64,000 bases of DNA from Curtobacterium sp. MCSS17_015. Its GTDB lineage: Bacteria; Actinomycetota; Actinomycetes; Actinomycetales; Microbacteriaceae. A model generated the notes under the pieces. It saw only the letters and a list, made by a program, of their open reading frames with translations. It ran no database searches and had not been told where the DNA came from. Below are positions 17,041 to 26,448 of the stretch, piece by piece. Positions within the stretch are counted from its first letter, which is position 1, and each line of letters starts with the position of its first letter. A program made the translations under genes and the position numbers. The stretch is taken from positions 2,790,001-2,854,000 of the forward strand of contig NZ_CP126256.1 in the NCBI RefSeq assembly GCF_003234265.2, in the 5' to 3' direction.

Positions 17041-17556
17041 CTAGAGCCCGGGCCGTGCGGTCCGACCGCGGGGGCGCTGCACCCCGACGTTCCGGTGCGC
17101 CTCGGCATGGGCCGCGTCGACGTCCGCCTTGCCCTTGTCCGCCGCGTCCCGCATCCGCTTCGACGGCGCGTGGCGCTTGGCCCAGTCCCAGAAGCGGTGC
17201 AGCTTCGCGCGGAGCCACGTGATGATCCGGTGGAAGAAGTGGAACTCGCTCGCCAGGACCGTCAGGCCGATGAACACGACCAGCCAGCCGGGACCGGGCA
17301 GTGGCACCAGGGCGAGCCCGATCACGACGATGAGACCGCCGACGATCCCGACCAGGACCTTGTAGAAGAGGTGCACGTGCGGACGGGCGTGGATCCACGT
17401 CCGGAGGTCGCGGAACCACTGGAAGCGCTGACGGCCGCCGTCGGCCTGGTCGGTGGCGCCGGACGCGTCGGGTCCGGACGCGTCGGGTCCGTCCGCGGCA
17501 GCTTCGTTCGCGGCAGGGCCGGCACTCCGGGGAGGCTCAGTCGGGTCGCCGTGCAT
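17041..17556 (-). CDS. PGPGW (TIGR02611-like) transmembrane protein
   Basis: A 171-residue protein. Residues 1-45 are a disordered acidic/alanine leader containing a duplicated GPDAS. Two membrane segments (about 66-84 and 88-106) flank the diagnostic PLPGPGWLVV motif, and a basic amphipathic stretch (FFHRIITWLRAKLHRFWDWAKRHAP) follows. This order matches the PGPGW/TIGR02611 family of actinobacterial inner-membrane proteins of unknown role. It is convergent with the MFS gene. Confidence 0.82.
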   Translation of the reverse strand: MHGDPTEPPRSAGPAANEAAADGPDASGPDASGATDQADGGRQRFQWFRDLRTWIHARPHVHLFYKVLVGIVGGLIVVIGLALVPLPGPGWLVVFIGLTVLASEFHFFHRIITWLRAKLHRFWDWAKRHAPSKRMRDAADKGKADVDAAHAEAHRNVGVQRPRGRTARPGL

Positions 17557-17673
17557 GCCCGCACGTTAGGGGGCGCGGCTGGGAAACCGCGGCGCGTCGG
17601 GTCCGCACCAGGTGGGTGTCCTGAGCCGGTGTCGCGGGCGTCCTTCGGGCCTTCAGGCCGGCCGGGAGGCCCG

Positions 17674-18009
17674 TCACGCGTGCGCGACGCACGTCGCGGC
17701 CCACGGGAGGGCCGTCAGACGCGCCTCCGGGATCGGTTCCCCGCCCACCGCACAACGGCCGTAGGCGCCCTCGCCGAGGCGGCGGAGGGCCGCGTCGACC
17801 TGGTCGATCCGGCGTCGGGCGTCGTCCCGCACCGCGCCGAGCGAGCCCCGCTCCCAGGCGAGCGTGGCGCCCTCCGGGTCGTGTTCGTCGTCCGCGTTCG
17901 CACCGTCCCGGGCGTCGCTGACGTCCTGCATGCTGCGCTCGACGTCGGCGAGGAGCTTCGTCGCGCGGGCCCGCTCGGCGTCCAGGGCAGCGCGGGGATC
18001 GAGGTCCAT
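17674..18009 (-). CDS. DksA/TraR-like protein with incomplete zinc site
   Basis: A 111-residue protein with the DksA/TraR layout: a coiled-coil of two helices (about residues 7-35 and 56-80), then the C-terminal segment GAYGRCAVGGEPIPEARLTALPWAATC. Family members normally coordinate zinc with two CxxC pairs. Here only Cys86 and Cys107 remain; the partners are Gly89 and His110. Some actinobacterial relatives are known to vary here, so it may bind zinc weakly or not at all. Such proteins act in the secondary channel of RNA polymerase; that role is inferred. Its ATG is 55 bp from the divergent LLM gene. Confidence 0.78.
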   Translation of the reverse strand: MDLDPRAALDAERARATKLLADVERSMQDVSDARDGANADDEHDPEGATLAWERGSLGAVRDDARRRIDQVDAALRRLGEGAYGRCAVGGEPIPEARLTALPWAATCVAHA

Positions 18010-18064
18010 GGCGACGACGGTAGTCCGGCGGAATGGACCACCGTACGGATGCGTTCGCATGGGC

Positions 18065-19096
18065 ATGACGAAGATCGGGTTCCTGTCCTTCGGGCACTGG
18101 CGCGACGTCCCCGGGTCGAAGGTCCGCAGCGGCCGCGAGGCCCTCCTGCAGGCGATCGACCTCGCCGTGGCCGCCGAGGAGGCCGGCGTCGACGGCGCGT
18201 ACTTCCGCGTGCACCACTTCGCGCAGCAGCAGGCCGCACCCTTCCCGCTGCTGTCCGCGATCGCCGCCCGGACCAGCCGCATCGAGATCGGCACCGGCGT
18301 GATCGACATGCGCTACGAGAACCCGCTGTACATGGCCGAGGAAGCCGCGGCGACGGACCTCGTCTCCGGCGGCCGGCTTCAGCTCGGCGTGAGCCGCGGG
18401 TCACCCGAGACCGCCCTCGCCGGCTACCGCTCGTTCGGCTACGTCCCCGAGGTCGGTGACGAGAACGGAGCGGACCTCGCGCGCGACCACACCGTGGTGT
18501 TCCGGCGTGCGATCGCCGGCGAACCGATGGCGAACGCGAACCCGCAGATGACCGGCTCGGTCGGGTCGCTCGCGATCACCCCGCAGTCCGACACGCTGTC
18601 GGAGCGGATCTGGTGGGGGGCCGGCACCCGCGCGACCGCGGAGTGGACGGCCGAGCAGGGCATGAACCTCATGTCGTCGACGCTCCTCACCGAGGACACC
18701 GGCGTGCCCTTCGACCAACTGCAGGCGGAGCAGATCGAGCGCTTCCGGTCGACGTGGGAGTCCATGGGCTGGGGCCGTGAACCGCGGGTCTCCGTCTCGC
18801 GCAGCATCATCCCGATCATCGACGACGAGTCGCGCCACTACTTCGGCGTCCGCGCGCAGGTCGAGGGGCAGGACCAGGTCGGGCACCTCGACGGCGGGCT
18901 CGCCCGGTTCGGCCGGTCGTACATCGGTGAACCCGAGCAACTCGTCGCCGAGCTCGCCGCTGACCGAGCGGTCCGCGAGGCCGACACCGTCCTGGTCACC
19001 GTCCCGAACCAGCTCGGGGTGGACTTCAACGCGCGGTTGCTCGCCGCCGTGAAGGACGTCTTCACCGAGGTGGACGCGACGCCGGCAGCAGCCTGA
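18065..19096 (+). CDS. LLM-class flavin-dependent oxidoreductase
   Basis: A 343-residue luciferase-like monooxygenase. Visible family features are TKIGFLSFGHW at the start, DGAYFRVHHFAQQ, IEIGTGVIDMRYENPLYMAEEAA, VSGGRLQLGVSRGSP and the WWGAGTRATAEW pocket. It is about 40 percent like the gene at 8,109 by eye. The substrate is unknown. The ATG at 18065 begins the conserved core; an ATG two codons upstream (18059) is equally possible. The promoter must lie in the 55-bp gap shared with the divergent DksA-like gene. Confidence 0.85.
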   Translation: MTKIGFLSFGHWRDVPGSKVRSGREALLQAIDLAVAAEEAGVDGAYFRVHHFAQQQAAPFPLLSAIAARTSRIEIGTGVIDMRYENPLYMAEEAAATDLVSGGRLQLGVSRGSPETALAGYRSFGYVPEVGDENGADLARDHTVVFRRAIAGEPMANANPQMTGSVGSLAITPQSDTLSERIWWGAGTRATAEWTAEQGMNLMSSTLLTEDTGVPFDQLQAEQIERFRSTWESMGWGREPRVSVSRSIIPIIDDESRHYFGVRAQVEGQDQVGHLDGGLARFGRSYIGEPEQLVAELAADRAVREADTVLVTVPNQLGVDFNARLLAAVKDVFTEVDATPAAA

Positions 19097-19204
19097 CGGG
19101 CCGGTCCCCCCTTCTGCCGACACCCGCTCTGGGGCTGCTGTGGGAATCCGTGACGGGTAGCGTCGGAATGCACCGACGACACCCCCACACACCAGGAGTT
19201 CCCC

Positions 19205-19657
19205 GTGACGCTGCCGGCCGCCGGCTGGTTCCCGGACCCCCGCGACACCGCTCGACTGCGGTGGTGGGACGGTCACGCCTGGGGTGAGACCACCCGGGCG
19301 CTCCCCCGTGTCGCACCGGAACCCGCGCTGCAGGCCCTCGCGGTGCCGAGCGGTCCGGCGTTCTCGGTCGAGGGCCCCGCCGGTCCGTCCGAGGGGCGGT
19401 CCTGGGCCTACGGCAGCACCGACCGGCGCTTCTGCGTGTTCGCGGTCCTCGCCGTGCTCTTCGCCGTCGCGTCGCTCGTGCTGAACCCCTGGGGTGCGTG
19501 CAGCTTCCTCGCCATGGTGACGGGGATCGTTGCACTCGTGCGCCCCGGCGCGACCGGAGCGTGGCGGGTCGTGGGGCAGAGCATCGGCACCTCGGCACTC
19601 GTGCTCGCCGTCGCGACGGGCGTGGTCGTGGTGAACACCCACCTGCACCTGTTCTGA
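19205..19657 (+). CDS. DUF2510-domain membrane protein
   Basis: A 150-residue protein. The N-terminal AAGWFPDPRDTARLRWWDGHAWGE is a DUF2510 motif (WxxDPxxxxxxRWWDGxxW), a short module common at the ends of actinobacterial membrane proteins. Two or three hydrophobic segments follow (about residues 74-95, 97-115 and 124-145). Role unknown. The GTG start has CCAGGAGTTCCCC upstream, a good ribosome binding site. It stands alone and is convergent with arfB. Confidence 0.82.
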   Translation: MTLPAAGWFPDPRDTARLRWWDGHAWGETTRALPRVAPEPALQALAVPSGPAFSVEGPAGPSEGRSWAYGSTDRRFCVFAVLAVLFAVASLVLNPWGACSFLAMVTGIVALVRPGATGAWRVVGQSIGTSALVLAVATGVVVVNTHLHLF

Positions 19658-19678
19658 CGGACCGCCGCGCCTCGACGG

Positions 19679-20101
19679 TCAGTCGTCGGACGGCCGCCGA
19701 CGGTGCTGCTTCGTCACGGACCGCTGCTGCTTGGTCGCGAGACGCCGGCGCTGTGAGCCGCGTGTCGGCCGGGTCGCACGCCGTGACGGGCCGGGCGGGG
19801 CGAGTGCGTCCCGCACGAGTTCGCGGAGTGTCTCCAGGGCGTCCTCGCGGTTGCGGAGTTGGGATCGTCGCTCCGACACCGTCACGGTGATCGCTCCCGC
19901 GGTCGTCCGCCGGCCGACCCGCCCGAGGATGCGCGCCCGCTGTTCCTCGCTGAGCGCCGACGACGCCACGACGTCCCAGGTGAGCTGGACACGGCTGTCG
20001 GAGGTGTTGACGTGCTGGCCCCCGGGGCCGGACGACCGCGAGAACCGCCAGCGCAGCTCGGACTCGGGGATCGTCAGCCCCGGCCCCACCTCGAGGTCCA
20101 T
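19679..20101 (-). CDS. arfB: Alternative ribosome-rescue factor / peptidyl-tRNA hydrolase ArfB
   Basis: A 140-residue release-factor-like protein with the catalytic GGQ in SSGPGGQHVNTSDSRVQL (residues 25-42). It is followed by the short helix/loop typical of ArfB (YaeJ) and a C-terminal tail rich in Arg, Lys and Gln, which in ArfB inserts into the empty mRNA channel of stalled ribosomes. It hydrolyses peptidyl-tRNA on non-stop ribosomes. Length matches the family. The ATG at 20101 follows only a weak ribosome binding site. It sits between the DUF2510 gene (convergent) and xerD (same strand, 43 bp apart). Confidence 0.9.
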   Translation of the reverse strand: MDLEVGPGLTIPESELRWRFSRSSGPGGQHVNTSDSRVQLTWDVVASSALSEEQRARILGRVGRRTTAGAITVTVSERRSQLRNREDALETLRELVRDALAPPGPSRRATRPTRGSQRRRLATKQQRSVTKQHRRRPSDD

Positions 20102-20144
20102 GCGCCAAGGGTCGCACGATCCACGCGGCGCTGGCTCGCTCCGC

Positions 20145-21149
20145 CTACCGCCGCGCCCGCGGGTGCGCCGTCTGGTAGACGTCCCGCAGCATGTCGGCCG
20201 TGACGAGCGTGTAGATCTGCGTCGTCGCGACGCTCGCGTGCCCGAGCAGCTCCTGCACGACACGGACGTCCGCCCCGCCCTCGAGCAGGTGCGTCGCGAA
20301 GGAGTGCCGGAACGTGTGCGGGGAGACGTGGGCGGCGAGTCCGGCCCGCTCAGCCGCGGCCTGGATGACGAGCCACGCGCTCTGCCGGGACAGCCGAGCC
20401 CCGCGCGCCCCGAGGAACAGCGCCGGGGTTCCGGGGCCACGAGCAGCGAACACCGGCCGCGCCCGCACCAGGTAGGCGTCGACCGCCGCTCGTGCGTAGC
20501 TGCCGAGCGGCACGATCCGCTGCTTGTTCCCCTTGCCGGTGACCCGTACGACCGAGACGTCGGTTCCGTCGCCGGTGTCGTCCGCAGCGTCGTCGATCCC
20601 GGCGAGCGTCGTCACGTCGTCGACGGAGAGCCCGACCGCTTCGGACACGCGGGCTCCGGTCGCGTAGAGCAGTTCCAGGAGGGCACGGTCGCGGAGCTGC
20701 GCCGGCTCGTCACCGACCACCGCGCCGAGCAACCGCTCCATGTCGTGCACCGAGATCGCCTTCGGCAGGCGCATGGGTGCCTTCGGCGGTCGGACGGAGG
20801 CGCCGGGGTCGAGCGGCAGCCAGCCTTCCGCCGCCGCGAACGCGCTGAACGAGCGCACCGAACTGAGCATCCGGGCGACCGACCGCGGCGCGAGCGGCCC
20901 CTCCGGCTTCGTCGCGAGGTGCTGCACGAACCCGGCGAGGTCCGCGCGTGCGAGGCGGCCGACGTCGTCGAGGACCGCGGCACCGCCGGCACGGTCGGCA
21001 CCGGCGGAGTCGATCACGGGCTGCGTCCCGACCCACTCCCCGAACGTCACGAGGTCGCGCCGGTACGCGGACAGGGTGTGCTGTGACAGCCCCCGCTCGA
21101 TCGCGATGTGCCGCAGGTAGTCCTGGGTGGCACGCTCGAACGGGATCAC
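20145..21149 (-). CDS. xerD: Tyrosine recombinase XerD
   Basis: A 334-residue tyrosine recombinase that, with XerC, resolves chromosome dimers at dif. The catalytic set is complete: Arg167 ([12 protein letters not shown]), Lys206 (VTGKGNKQR), His278 and Arg281 ([10 protein letters not shown]), His304 ([11 protein letters not shown]) and the nucleophile Tyr313 (QIYTLV). The N-terminal SAM-like domain includes [15 protein letters not shown]. An insertion of about 20 acidic residues near 183-198 lengthens it slightly. It starts nine bases after the NUDIX stop, so the two form an operon, the same pairing as in mycobacteria. Confidence 0.92.
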   Translation of the reverse strand: MIPFERATQDYLRHIAIERGLSQHTLSAYRRDLVTFGEWVGTQPVIDSAGADRAGGAAVLDDVGRLARADLAGFVQHLATKPEGPLAPRSVARMLSSVRSFSAFAAAEGWLPLDPGASVRPPKAPMRLPKAISVHDMERLLGAVVGDEPAQLRDRALLELLYATGARVSEAVGLSVDDVTTLAGIDDAADDTGDGTDVSVVRVTGKGNKQRIVPLGSYARAAVDAYLVRARPVFAARGPGTPALFLGARGARLSRQSAWLVIQAAAERAGLAAHVSPHTFRHSFATHLLEGGADVRVVQELLGHASVATTQIYTLVTADMLRDVYQTAHPRARR

Positions 21150-21158
21150 CCGTCGAGG

Positions 21159-21728
21159 CTAGCGGCGCTCGAGCGCCTCGACCGCGAGCGTCGCGACGAT
21201 GAGCGCCGAGTTGTGCAGCCGACCCGCGAGGATCCCCTCCACGAGCTCGGCGCGCGGCACCCAGCGGATGACGATGTCGGCCTCTTCCGCCTCGCGCTCG
21301 AAAGCGGACTCCGTCGCGCGCACGCCGGTGGCGCGGTACACCTCGATGAACTCGTTGCTGCCACCCGACGAGGTGTTGTAGCGCACGAGGTGCTGCCACT
21401 CGTCGGCCTCGATGTCGGCCTCCTCCGCGAGCTCGCGCTTCGCGGCGGTGAGGTGGTCCTCGCCCTCCTGGTCGAGCAGCCCGGCGGGCAGCTCCCAGTC
21501 ACGCAGCTGCACCGGGTGCCGGTACTGCTGGATGACGAGCACACGGCCCTCGTCGTCCTCCGCGTACACGGCGACGGCGCCGGTGTGGTCGACGTACTCA
21601 CGGACCATGTCGGAGCCGTTGTAGTCGATGTGGTCGCGGGTGATGTCCCAGACCGCACCCTTGAACACCCGCTCGGAGCCGGTGACGTCGTAGGAAGCGG
21701 TTTCGTCGGCGATCGGTGCGTCAGTCAC
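21159..21728 (-). CDS. NUDIX hydrolase, ADP-ribose pyrophosphatase-like
   Basis: A 189-residue NUDIX enzyme. The box reads GLLDQEGE-x7-RELAEEADI, with one extra residue before the first Glu, as in the mycobacterial ADP-ribose pyrophosphatase that occupies the same locus. The upstream strand VLVIQQYRHPVQLRDWELPAG is typical of that subgroup. It hydrolyses ADP-ribose or similar nucleotides. The GTG at 21728 (VTDAPIADE) is chosen because GGATGGCGAG precedes it; a GTG at 21758 is an alternative. It is co-transcribed with xerD and separated from pyrG by a strong hairpin. Confidence 0.86.
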   Translation of the reverse strand: MTDAPIADETASYDVTGSERVFKGAVWDITRDHIDYNGSDMVREYVDHTGAVAVYAEDDEGRVLVIQQYRHPVQLRDWELPAGLLDQEGEDHLTAAKRELAEEADIEADEWQHLVRYNTSSGGSNEFIEVYRATGVRATESAFEREAEEADIVIRWVPRAELVEGILAGRLHNSALIVATLAVEALERR

Positions 21729-21766
21729 CTCGCCATCCTGCCCCACGTCGGTCGGCACCGACCACA

Positions 21767-21806
21767 GACGGGAGGCCCCGCACCAGCCGGTGCGGGGCCT
21801 CCCGTC
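21767..21806 (-). terminator. Hairpin terminator after pyrG, GACGGGAGGC family
   Basis: A 40-bp inverted repeat with perfect 18-bp arms (GACGGGAGGCCCCGCACC and its complement) around the loop AGCC. It sits between the pyrG stop and the NUDIX start on the same strand, so it ends the pyrG transcript. Its base matches two other terminators in this window. Confidence 0.75.
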
Positions 21807-21839
21807 CGTGACGTGGTCGCGGTGGCGACCTCGTGTCCC

Positions 21840-23552
21840 TCAGGCGACCGCTTCGGTCTCCGGGTCGAACAGCCGCGTCGACTCGTTGCGCTCGATCGCC
21901 GCACCGACGAGCCCCGCGAAGAGCGGGTGCGCGCGGTTCGGACGCGACCGGAGCTCCGGGTGCGCCTGCGTGCCGATGTAGAACGGGTGCTCCGCACGGT
22001 CCAGCTCGACGTACTCGACGAGCGTGCCGTCCGGCGAGGTGCCGGAGAAGCGCAGGCCGGCGTCCGCGATCTGCTCGCGGTAGTGGTTGTTCACCTCGTA
22101 GCGGTGGCGGTGACGCTCCGAGGCCTCGGTCGCGCCGTACAGCTCGGCGGCCAGGCTGCCGTCGGTGAAGTGCGCCGGGTACATGCCGAGCCGCATCGTG
22201 CCGCCCAGGTCGCCGCCGGCGATGATGTCGACCTGCTCCGCCATGGTCGCGATGACCGGCGTCGAGGTCTCCGGGTCGAACTCGGTGCTCGACGCGTCGA
22301 GCAGGCCGGCCTCGTGGCGGGCGTACTCGATGACCATGCACTGCAGGCCGAGGCACAGCCCGAGCGTGGGGATGTTCTGCTCGCGGGCGAACTTGAGCGC
22401 GCCGAGCTTGCCCTCGATGCCGCGGATGCCGAACCCGCCGGGGATGCAGATGCCGTCCACGTCCCCGAGGTTCTTGGCGGCGCCCTCGGGGGTGATGCAC
22501 TCGTCGGACGCGACCCACTTCAGCGTGACCTTGGCGGTGTGCGCGAAGCCGCCCGCGCGCAGCGCCTCGGTGACCGACAGGTAGGCGTCCGGCAGGTCGA
22601 TGTACTTGCCGACCAGGGCGATCGTGACGGCCTTCTTCGGCTCGTGCACCGCGGTCAGCACGCCGTTCCAGCGCGACCAGTCGACGTCGTGCGCCTCGAG
22701 GCGGAGGGCGTCGATGATGACCTGGTCGAGGCCCTGGTCGTGCAGCATCGTCGGGATGTCGTAGATCGAGGGGACGTCCACGGCGTTCACCACGGCGTCC
22801 TCGTCGACGTCGCACATCAGGGCGATCTTGCGCTTGTTCGCGTCCGACACCGGGCGGTCCGAGCGGAGCACGAGGGCGTCGGGCTGGATGCCGATCGAGC
22901 GGAGCTGCGCCACCGAGTGCTGCGTCGGCTTCGTCTTCTGCTCGCCCGAGGCGTTCATGAACGGCACGAGCGAGACGTGCACGAAGAAGACGTTGTTCCG
23001 ACCGAGCTCGTGCCGCACCTGCCGTGCAGCCTCGATGAACGGCTGCGACTCGATGTCACCGACCGTGCCACCGACCTCGGTGATGATGACGTCGGGCTGC
23101 GGGTCGTTCTCCGCCTGCTCGCGCATCCGACGCTTGATCTCGTCGGTGATGTGCGGGATGACCTGGACGGTGTCGCCGAGGTACTCGCCGCGACGCTCCT
23201 TGGCGATGACCGTCGAGTAGACCTGCCCGGTCGTGACGTTCGCCGACTGCGCGAGGTCGATGTCGAGGAAGCGCTCGTAGTGCCCGATGTCGAGGTCCGT
23301 CTCGGCGCCGTCGTCGGTCACGAAGACCTCGCCGTGCTGGAACGGGTTCATCGTGCCCGGGTCGACGTTGAGGTACGGGTCGAGCTTCTGCATGACGACC
23401 TTGAGGCCGCGTGCCGTGAGCAGGTTGCCGAGGCTGGCCGCCGTCAGGCCCTTGCCGAGAGACGAGACGACCCCGCCGGTCACGAAGATCTGCTTCGTCA
23501 CCTTCGGGGTCGAGGTGTTTGCCTGGGTACCGCTGCTGAGAGTGTCCGCCAC
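21840..23552 (-). CDS. pyrG: CTP synthase
   Basis: A 570-residue glutamine-dependent CTP synthase that aminates UTP to CTP. The N-terminal synthetase domain starts [20 protein letters not shown] with its P-loop. The C-terminal class I glutamine amidotransferase domain has [10 protein letters not shown] with the nucleophile Cys and ends with the HPEL catalytic pair. The length is normal (about 545-590). The GTG at 23552 is taken as start; upstream sequence in frame does not resemble the family. A 103-bp gap with a structured element separates it from recN. Confidence 0.95.
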   Translation of the reverse strand: MADTLSSGTQANTSTPKVTKQIFVTGGVVSSLGKGLTAASLGNLLTARGLKVVMQKLDPYLNVDPGTMNPFQHGEVFVTDDGAETDLDIGHYERFLDIDLAQSANVTTGQVYSTVIAKERRGEYLGDTVQVIPHITDEIKRRMREQAENDPQPDVIITEVGGTVGDIESQPFIEAARQVRHELGRNNVFFVHVSLVPFMNASGEQKTKPTQHSVAQLRSIGIQPDALVLRSDRPVSDANKRKIALMCDVDEDAVVNAVDVPSIYDIPTMLHDQGLDQVIIDALRLEAHDVDWSRWNGVLTAVHEPKKAVTIALVGKYIDLPDAYLSVTEALRAGGFAHTAKVTLKWVASDECITPEGAAKNLGDVDGICIPGGFGIRGIEGKLGALKFAREQNIPTLGLCLGLQCMVIEYARHEAGLLDASSTEFDPETSTPVIATMAEQVDIIAGGDLGGTMRLGMYPAHFTDGSLAAELYGATEASERHRHRYEVNNHYREQIADAGLRFSGTSPDGTLVEYVELDRAEHPFYIGTQAHPELRSRPNRAHPLFAGLVGAAIERNESTRLFDPETEAVA

Positions 23553-23578
23553 GGGATTCCATCGTACGTCAGAAGTGC

Positions 23579-23651
23579 CGGGAGGCGCGACCCACGTTCG
23601 CCGGGCGCGTTGCGACCGGATGGCGGTCGCCGGCGCGAGCCGTGCCTCCCG
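23579..23651. repeat. Structured intergenic element of the GGGAGGC type
   Basis: CGGGAGGC (23579-23586) and GCCTCCCG (23644-23651) bracket a 57-bp interior that is also partly self-complementary (GGCGCGTTGCGACC against GGTCGCCGGCGC). It fills the gap between recN and pyrG. A terminator or processing site for the recN transcript is likely. Confidence 0.45.
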
Positions 23652-23655
23652 ACCG

Positions 23656-25347
23656 TCACACGGAGCGGCCGGCGACCTCGAGCAGTTCGCGGGCGTGCTC
23701 CATGCCACTGGCGCTGTCGCCGAGACCGGAGAGCAGCCGCGCCATCTCCTGCAGGCGGTCGTCGCCCTCGAGGCGCCGCACGCTCGACGAGGTGACCGCG
23801 CCGCTGGCGTCCTTGACGACGTTGAGGTGGTTGTTCGCGAACGCGGCGACCTGCGCGAGGTGGGTGACCACGATGACCTGCGTGCGTTCGGCGAGCGCCG
23901 CCAGGCGTCGGCCGATCTCGATCGCAGCCGCTCCGCCCACGCCCGCGTCGACCTCGTCGAACACGAACGTCGGGACCGTGGTGCTCCCGGCCATCACGAC
24001 CTCGATGGCGAGCATCACGCGGGAGAGCTCTCCACCGGACGCGCCCTTGCCGATCGGACGGGGGTCGGTGCCCGAGTGCGGCTGCAGCAGGATCGCCACC
24101 TGGTCGCGGCCGTGGCGTCGGAACTCGCCAGCGTCGGAGACCTCCACCACCAGGGTCGCTCCGGCCATGGCGAGGCTCTTCAGCTCCGCGGTGACCCGCT
24201 TGGCGAGGTCCGTCGCCGCCTTCGTCCGCACCTTCGTCAGCGCGGCGGCCGCGGTCTCCAGCGCTGCCCGGTCCGCCTCGACCGCCTGCTGCAGCTCGAC
24301 GATCCGGTCGTCGTCGCCGTCGAGTTCGAGCAGCCGGTCGGAGGCGTGCTGCCCGTAGGCGATGACGTCCTCGACGGTCTCCCCGTACTTCCGGGTCAAG
24401 CCCGCCAGCAGGGCGCGGCGCTCGTTGACGAGTTCGAGGTCGTGCCCCGCTTCGGGCTCGAGCGAACCGATGTAGCTCGACAACGACGCCGACGCCTCGC
24501 TCGCCTGGATCCCCAGCTCGGTGAGTTGCTCCAGCACTGGCTGCAGAGCGGGGTCGACGGTCGCGACCCGCTCGATGGCTCGACGGGCGGACTCGACGAG
24601 GCCGATGACGTCCGGTCCGTCGAGTTGTTCGGTCGAGACGGCCTCGTGCGCGAGGCCGGCCGACAGACGGAGTTCCTCGAGGTTCCCCAACCGCTCCGCG
24701 CGATCGGCGAGCTCGGTGTCCTCCCCCGGCTGCGGGTCTGCGGCCTCGATCTCCTCGGACGCCACGCGGAGGCGTTCGGCTTCGGCGAGGCGTCCGTCCC
24801 GGTTCCGGGTCAGTGTCTCGAGGTCGCCGACGTGCTGCTGCCAGGCGTCGTACACGGCGACGTACTTCGCCAGGGCCTTCTCGACCGAGGCCGCGCCGAA
24901 CCCGTCGAGCGCGGCACGTTGCGCCGAGGCCGAGGTCAGCCGGATCTGATCGGACTGGCCGTGCACCGTCACGAGCTGGTCGGCGAGTTCCCCGAGCACG
25001 GCGACCGGGGCACTGCGCCCACCGACCGTCGCCCGGCTGCGGCCCTCCGCGGAGACGGTACGCGTGAGGATGAGTTCGCCGTCCTCCACCGTCCCACCGG
25101 CGTCCTCGACGCGTTCCGCCACCGCGGCGTGGTCCGGCAGGTCCCACCGTCCCTCGACGACCGCGCTGGTGGCACCCCGGCGGACGGAGCCAGCGTCCGC
25201 CCGGGCCCCGAGGAGCAGACCGAGCGCGGTGACGATCATCGTCTTGCCGGCACCGGTCTCACCCGTCACGACGGTGAAGCCCGGGCCGAGTTCGAGCGTG
25301 GCGTCACCGATCACGCCGAGGTCGGAGATGCGGATTTCCTCGATCAC
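23656..25347 (-). CDS. recN: DNA repair ATPase RecN
   Basis: A 563-residue SMC-like protein of double-strand break repair. The N-terminus [20 protein letters not shown] leads to Walker A GETGAGKT at 29-36. A long coiled-coil middle (about 160-370) follows. The C-terminal half holds the ABC signature [13 protein letters not shown] and the Walker [12 protein letters not shown] near residue 462, then VTHLAQVAA. All ATPase motifs are intact and the length is normal. It is encoded downstream of nadK and tlyA in the same direction, as in other actinobacteria. Confidence 0.94.
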   Translation of the reverse strand: MIEEIRISDLGVIGDATLELGPGFTVVTGETGAGKTMIVTALGLLLGARADAGSVRRGATSAVVEGRWDLPDHAAVAERVEDAGGTVEDGELILTRTVSAEGRSRATVGGRSAPVAVLGELADQLVTVHGQSDQIRLTSASAQRAALDGFGAASVEKALAKYVAVYDAWQQHVGDLETLTRNRDGRLAEAERLRVASEEIEAADPQPGEDTELADRAERLGNLEELRLSAGLAHEAVSTEQLDGPDVIGLVESARRAIERVATVDPALQPVLEQLTELGIQASEASASLSSYIGSLEPEAGHDLELVNERRALLAGLTRKYGETVEDVIAYGQHASDRLLELDGDDDRIVELQQAVEADRAALETAAAALTKVRTKAATDLAKRVTAELKSLAMAGATLVVEVSDAGEFRRHGRDQVAILLQPHSGTDPRPIGKGASGGELSRVMLAIEVVMAGSTTVPTFVFDEVDAGVGGAAAIEIGRRLAALAERTQVIVVTHLAQVAAFANNHLNVVKDASGAVTSSSVRRLEGDDRLQEMARLLSGLGDSASGMEHARELLEVAGRSV

Positions 25348-25374
25348 TGGATGTGCTCCTGCTGCTGGTTCACG

Positions 25375-25425
25375 TCGTGGTGCCGGTCGTGCTGGTGCCG
25401 GTCGTGCCGGTGCCTGTCGTGCCGG
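25375..25425. repeat. Degenerate 12-15 bp tandem repeat in the nadK-recN gap
   Basis: TCGTG(CTG)GTGCCGG-like units repeat about four times. On the minus strand one frame reads as alternating His-Asp-Arg-His (HDRHRHDRHQHDRHHD), but no start or ribosome binding site supports a separate gene there. The 174-bp gap between recN and nadK otherwise shows a second short repeat, GGCTGGGTCAGGC, at about 25449 and 25469. Confidence 0.5.
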
Positions 25426-25521
25426 GGTGCGTGCTCGTCGTCGGGATCGGCTGGGTCAGGCGCGGTCGGCTGGGTCAGGCACGGTCGTCGTCGCCGTCGC
25501 GGACCCGGTCGCTCGACCGGA

Positions 25522-26448
25522 TCACTCGACGCCCTCGTCGTCGCGCTGCGGGCCGCGCCACCCCGCGACCGGGAGTCGGAACTTGGCCACCAGGCGGTCG
25601 GCGAACGGAGCGTCCTTGAGTCGGGCGACCCGAACCGGGTCCGGCGAGCGACGCACCTCGACGCGAGCGCCGGGAGGCAGGTCGTGCGTCCGCCGGCCGT
25701 CGCACCAGAGGACGCCCACACCGCTCGTGCGTCGGAGGACCTCCACCGCGAGGACGCGGTCCGGGCCGACGACGATCGGCCGTGAGAACAGGGCGTGCGC
25801 GCTCAACGGGACCATGAGGATGGCGTCGACGTCGGGCCACACCACGGGACCGCCGCCCGAGAAGGAGTACGCGGTCGATCCGGTCGGGGTCGAGAACACC
25901 ACGCCGTCGCACCCGAAGGAGGACAACGGCCGGCCGTCGACCTCGGTCACGACCTCGAGCATGCGCTCCCGCGAGGCCTTCTCGACCGTCGCCTCGTTGA
26001 GGGCCCAGCTGGAGTAGACGATCTCGTTGCCGACGACGACGTCGACCTGCAGGGCGACGCGCTCCTCGACCTTGTACTCCCCGGTCAACGCACGCTCGAC
26101 CGTCTCGGCCAGACCGTCCCGCTCGCTCTCGGCGAGGAAGCCGACGTGGCCGAGGTTCACCCCGACGATCGGCGCCGAGGTGCCGCGGGCCAGCTCGGCG
26201 GCGCGGAGGATGGTGCCGTCCCCGCCGAGGACGATCACGATCTCGATCTCGTCCGGCCGGACGTCGACGCCGAGGATGTCGACCTGCCCGACCGATGCTT
26301 CGGCACGGCGGACGTCGGCGTACTCGTCGAAGGGCATCACCGGAGTGAGGCCGGCGGCGTGCAGGATGTCGCAGACCTCCACGGCGGCGTCGATCGAGTC
26401 GCGCCGCCCGGTGTGCGAGACGAGCAGGATGTGCCGTTCGTCGCTCAT
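25522..26448 (-). CDS. nadK: NAD kinase
   Basis: A 308-residue ATP/polyphosphate-NAD kinase that makes NADP. It carries the GGDGT motif at 75-79 (VIVLGGDGTILRAAE), the NE-type segment SWALNEATVEK, and the FSTPTGSTAYSFSGGGP glycine-rich loop. The ATG follows AGGAAGGAGCTCC and overlaps the tlyA stop by four bases (ATGA), so translation is coupled with tlyA. Length is normal. The C-terminus ends in an acidic tail (QRDDEGVE). Confidence 0.94.
   Translation of the reverse strand: MSDERHILLVSHTGRRDSIDAAVEVCDILHAAGLTPVMPFDEYADVRRAEASVGQVDILGVDVRPDEIEIVIVLGGDGTILRAAELARGTSAPIVGVNLGHVGFLAESERDGLAETVERALTGEYKVEERVALQVDVVVGNEIVYSSWALNEATVEKASRERMLEVVTEVDGRPLSSFGCDGVVFSTPTGSTAYSFSGGGPVVWPDVDAILMVPLSAHALFSRPIVVGPDRVLAVEVLRRTSGVGVLWCDGRRTHDLPPGARVEVRRSPDPVRVARLKDAPFADRLVAKFRLPVAGWRGPQRDDEGVE

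Noticed and set aside
20145..21149. Integrase of a mobile element
   Set aside because: Length, motifs and position beside NUDIX and pyrG match chromosomal xerD in other actinobacteria.
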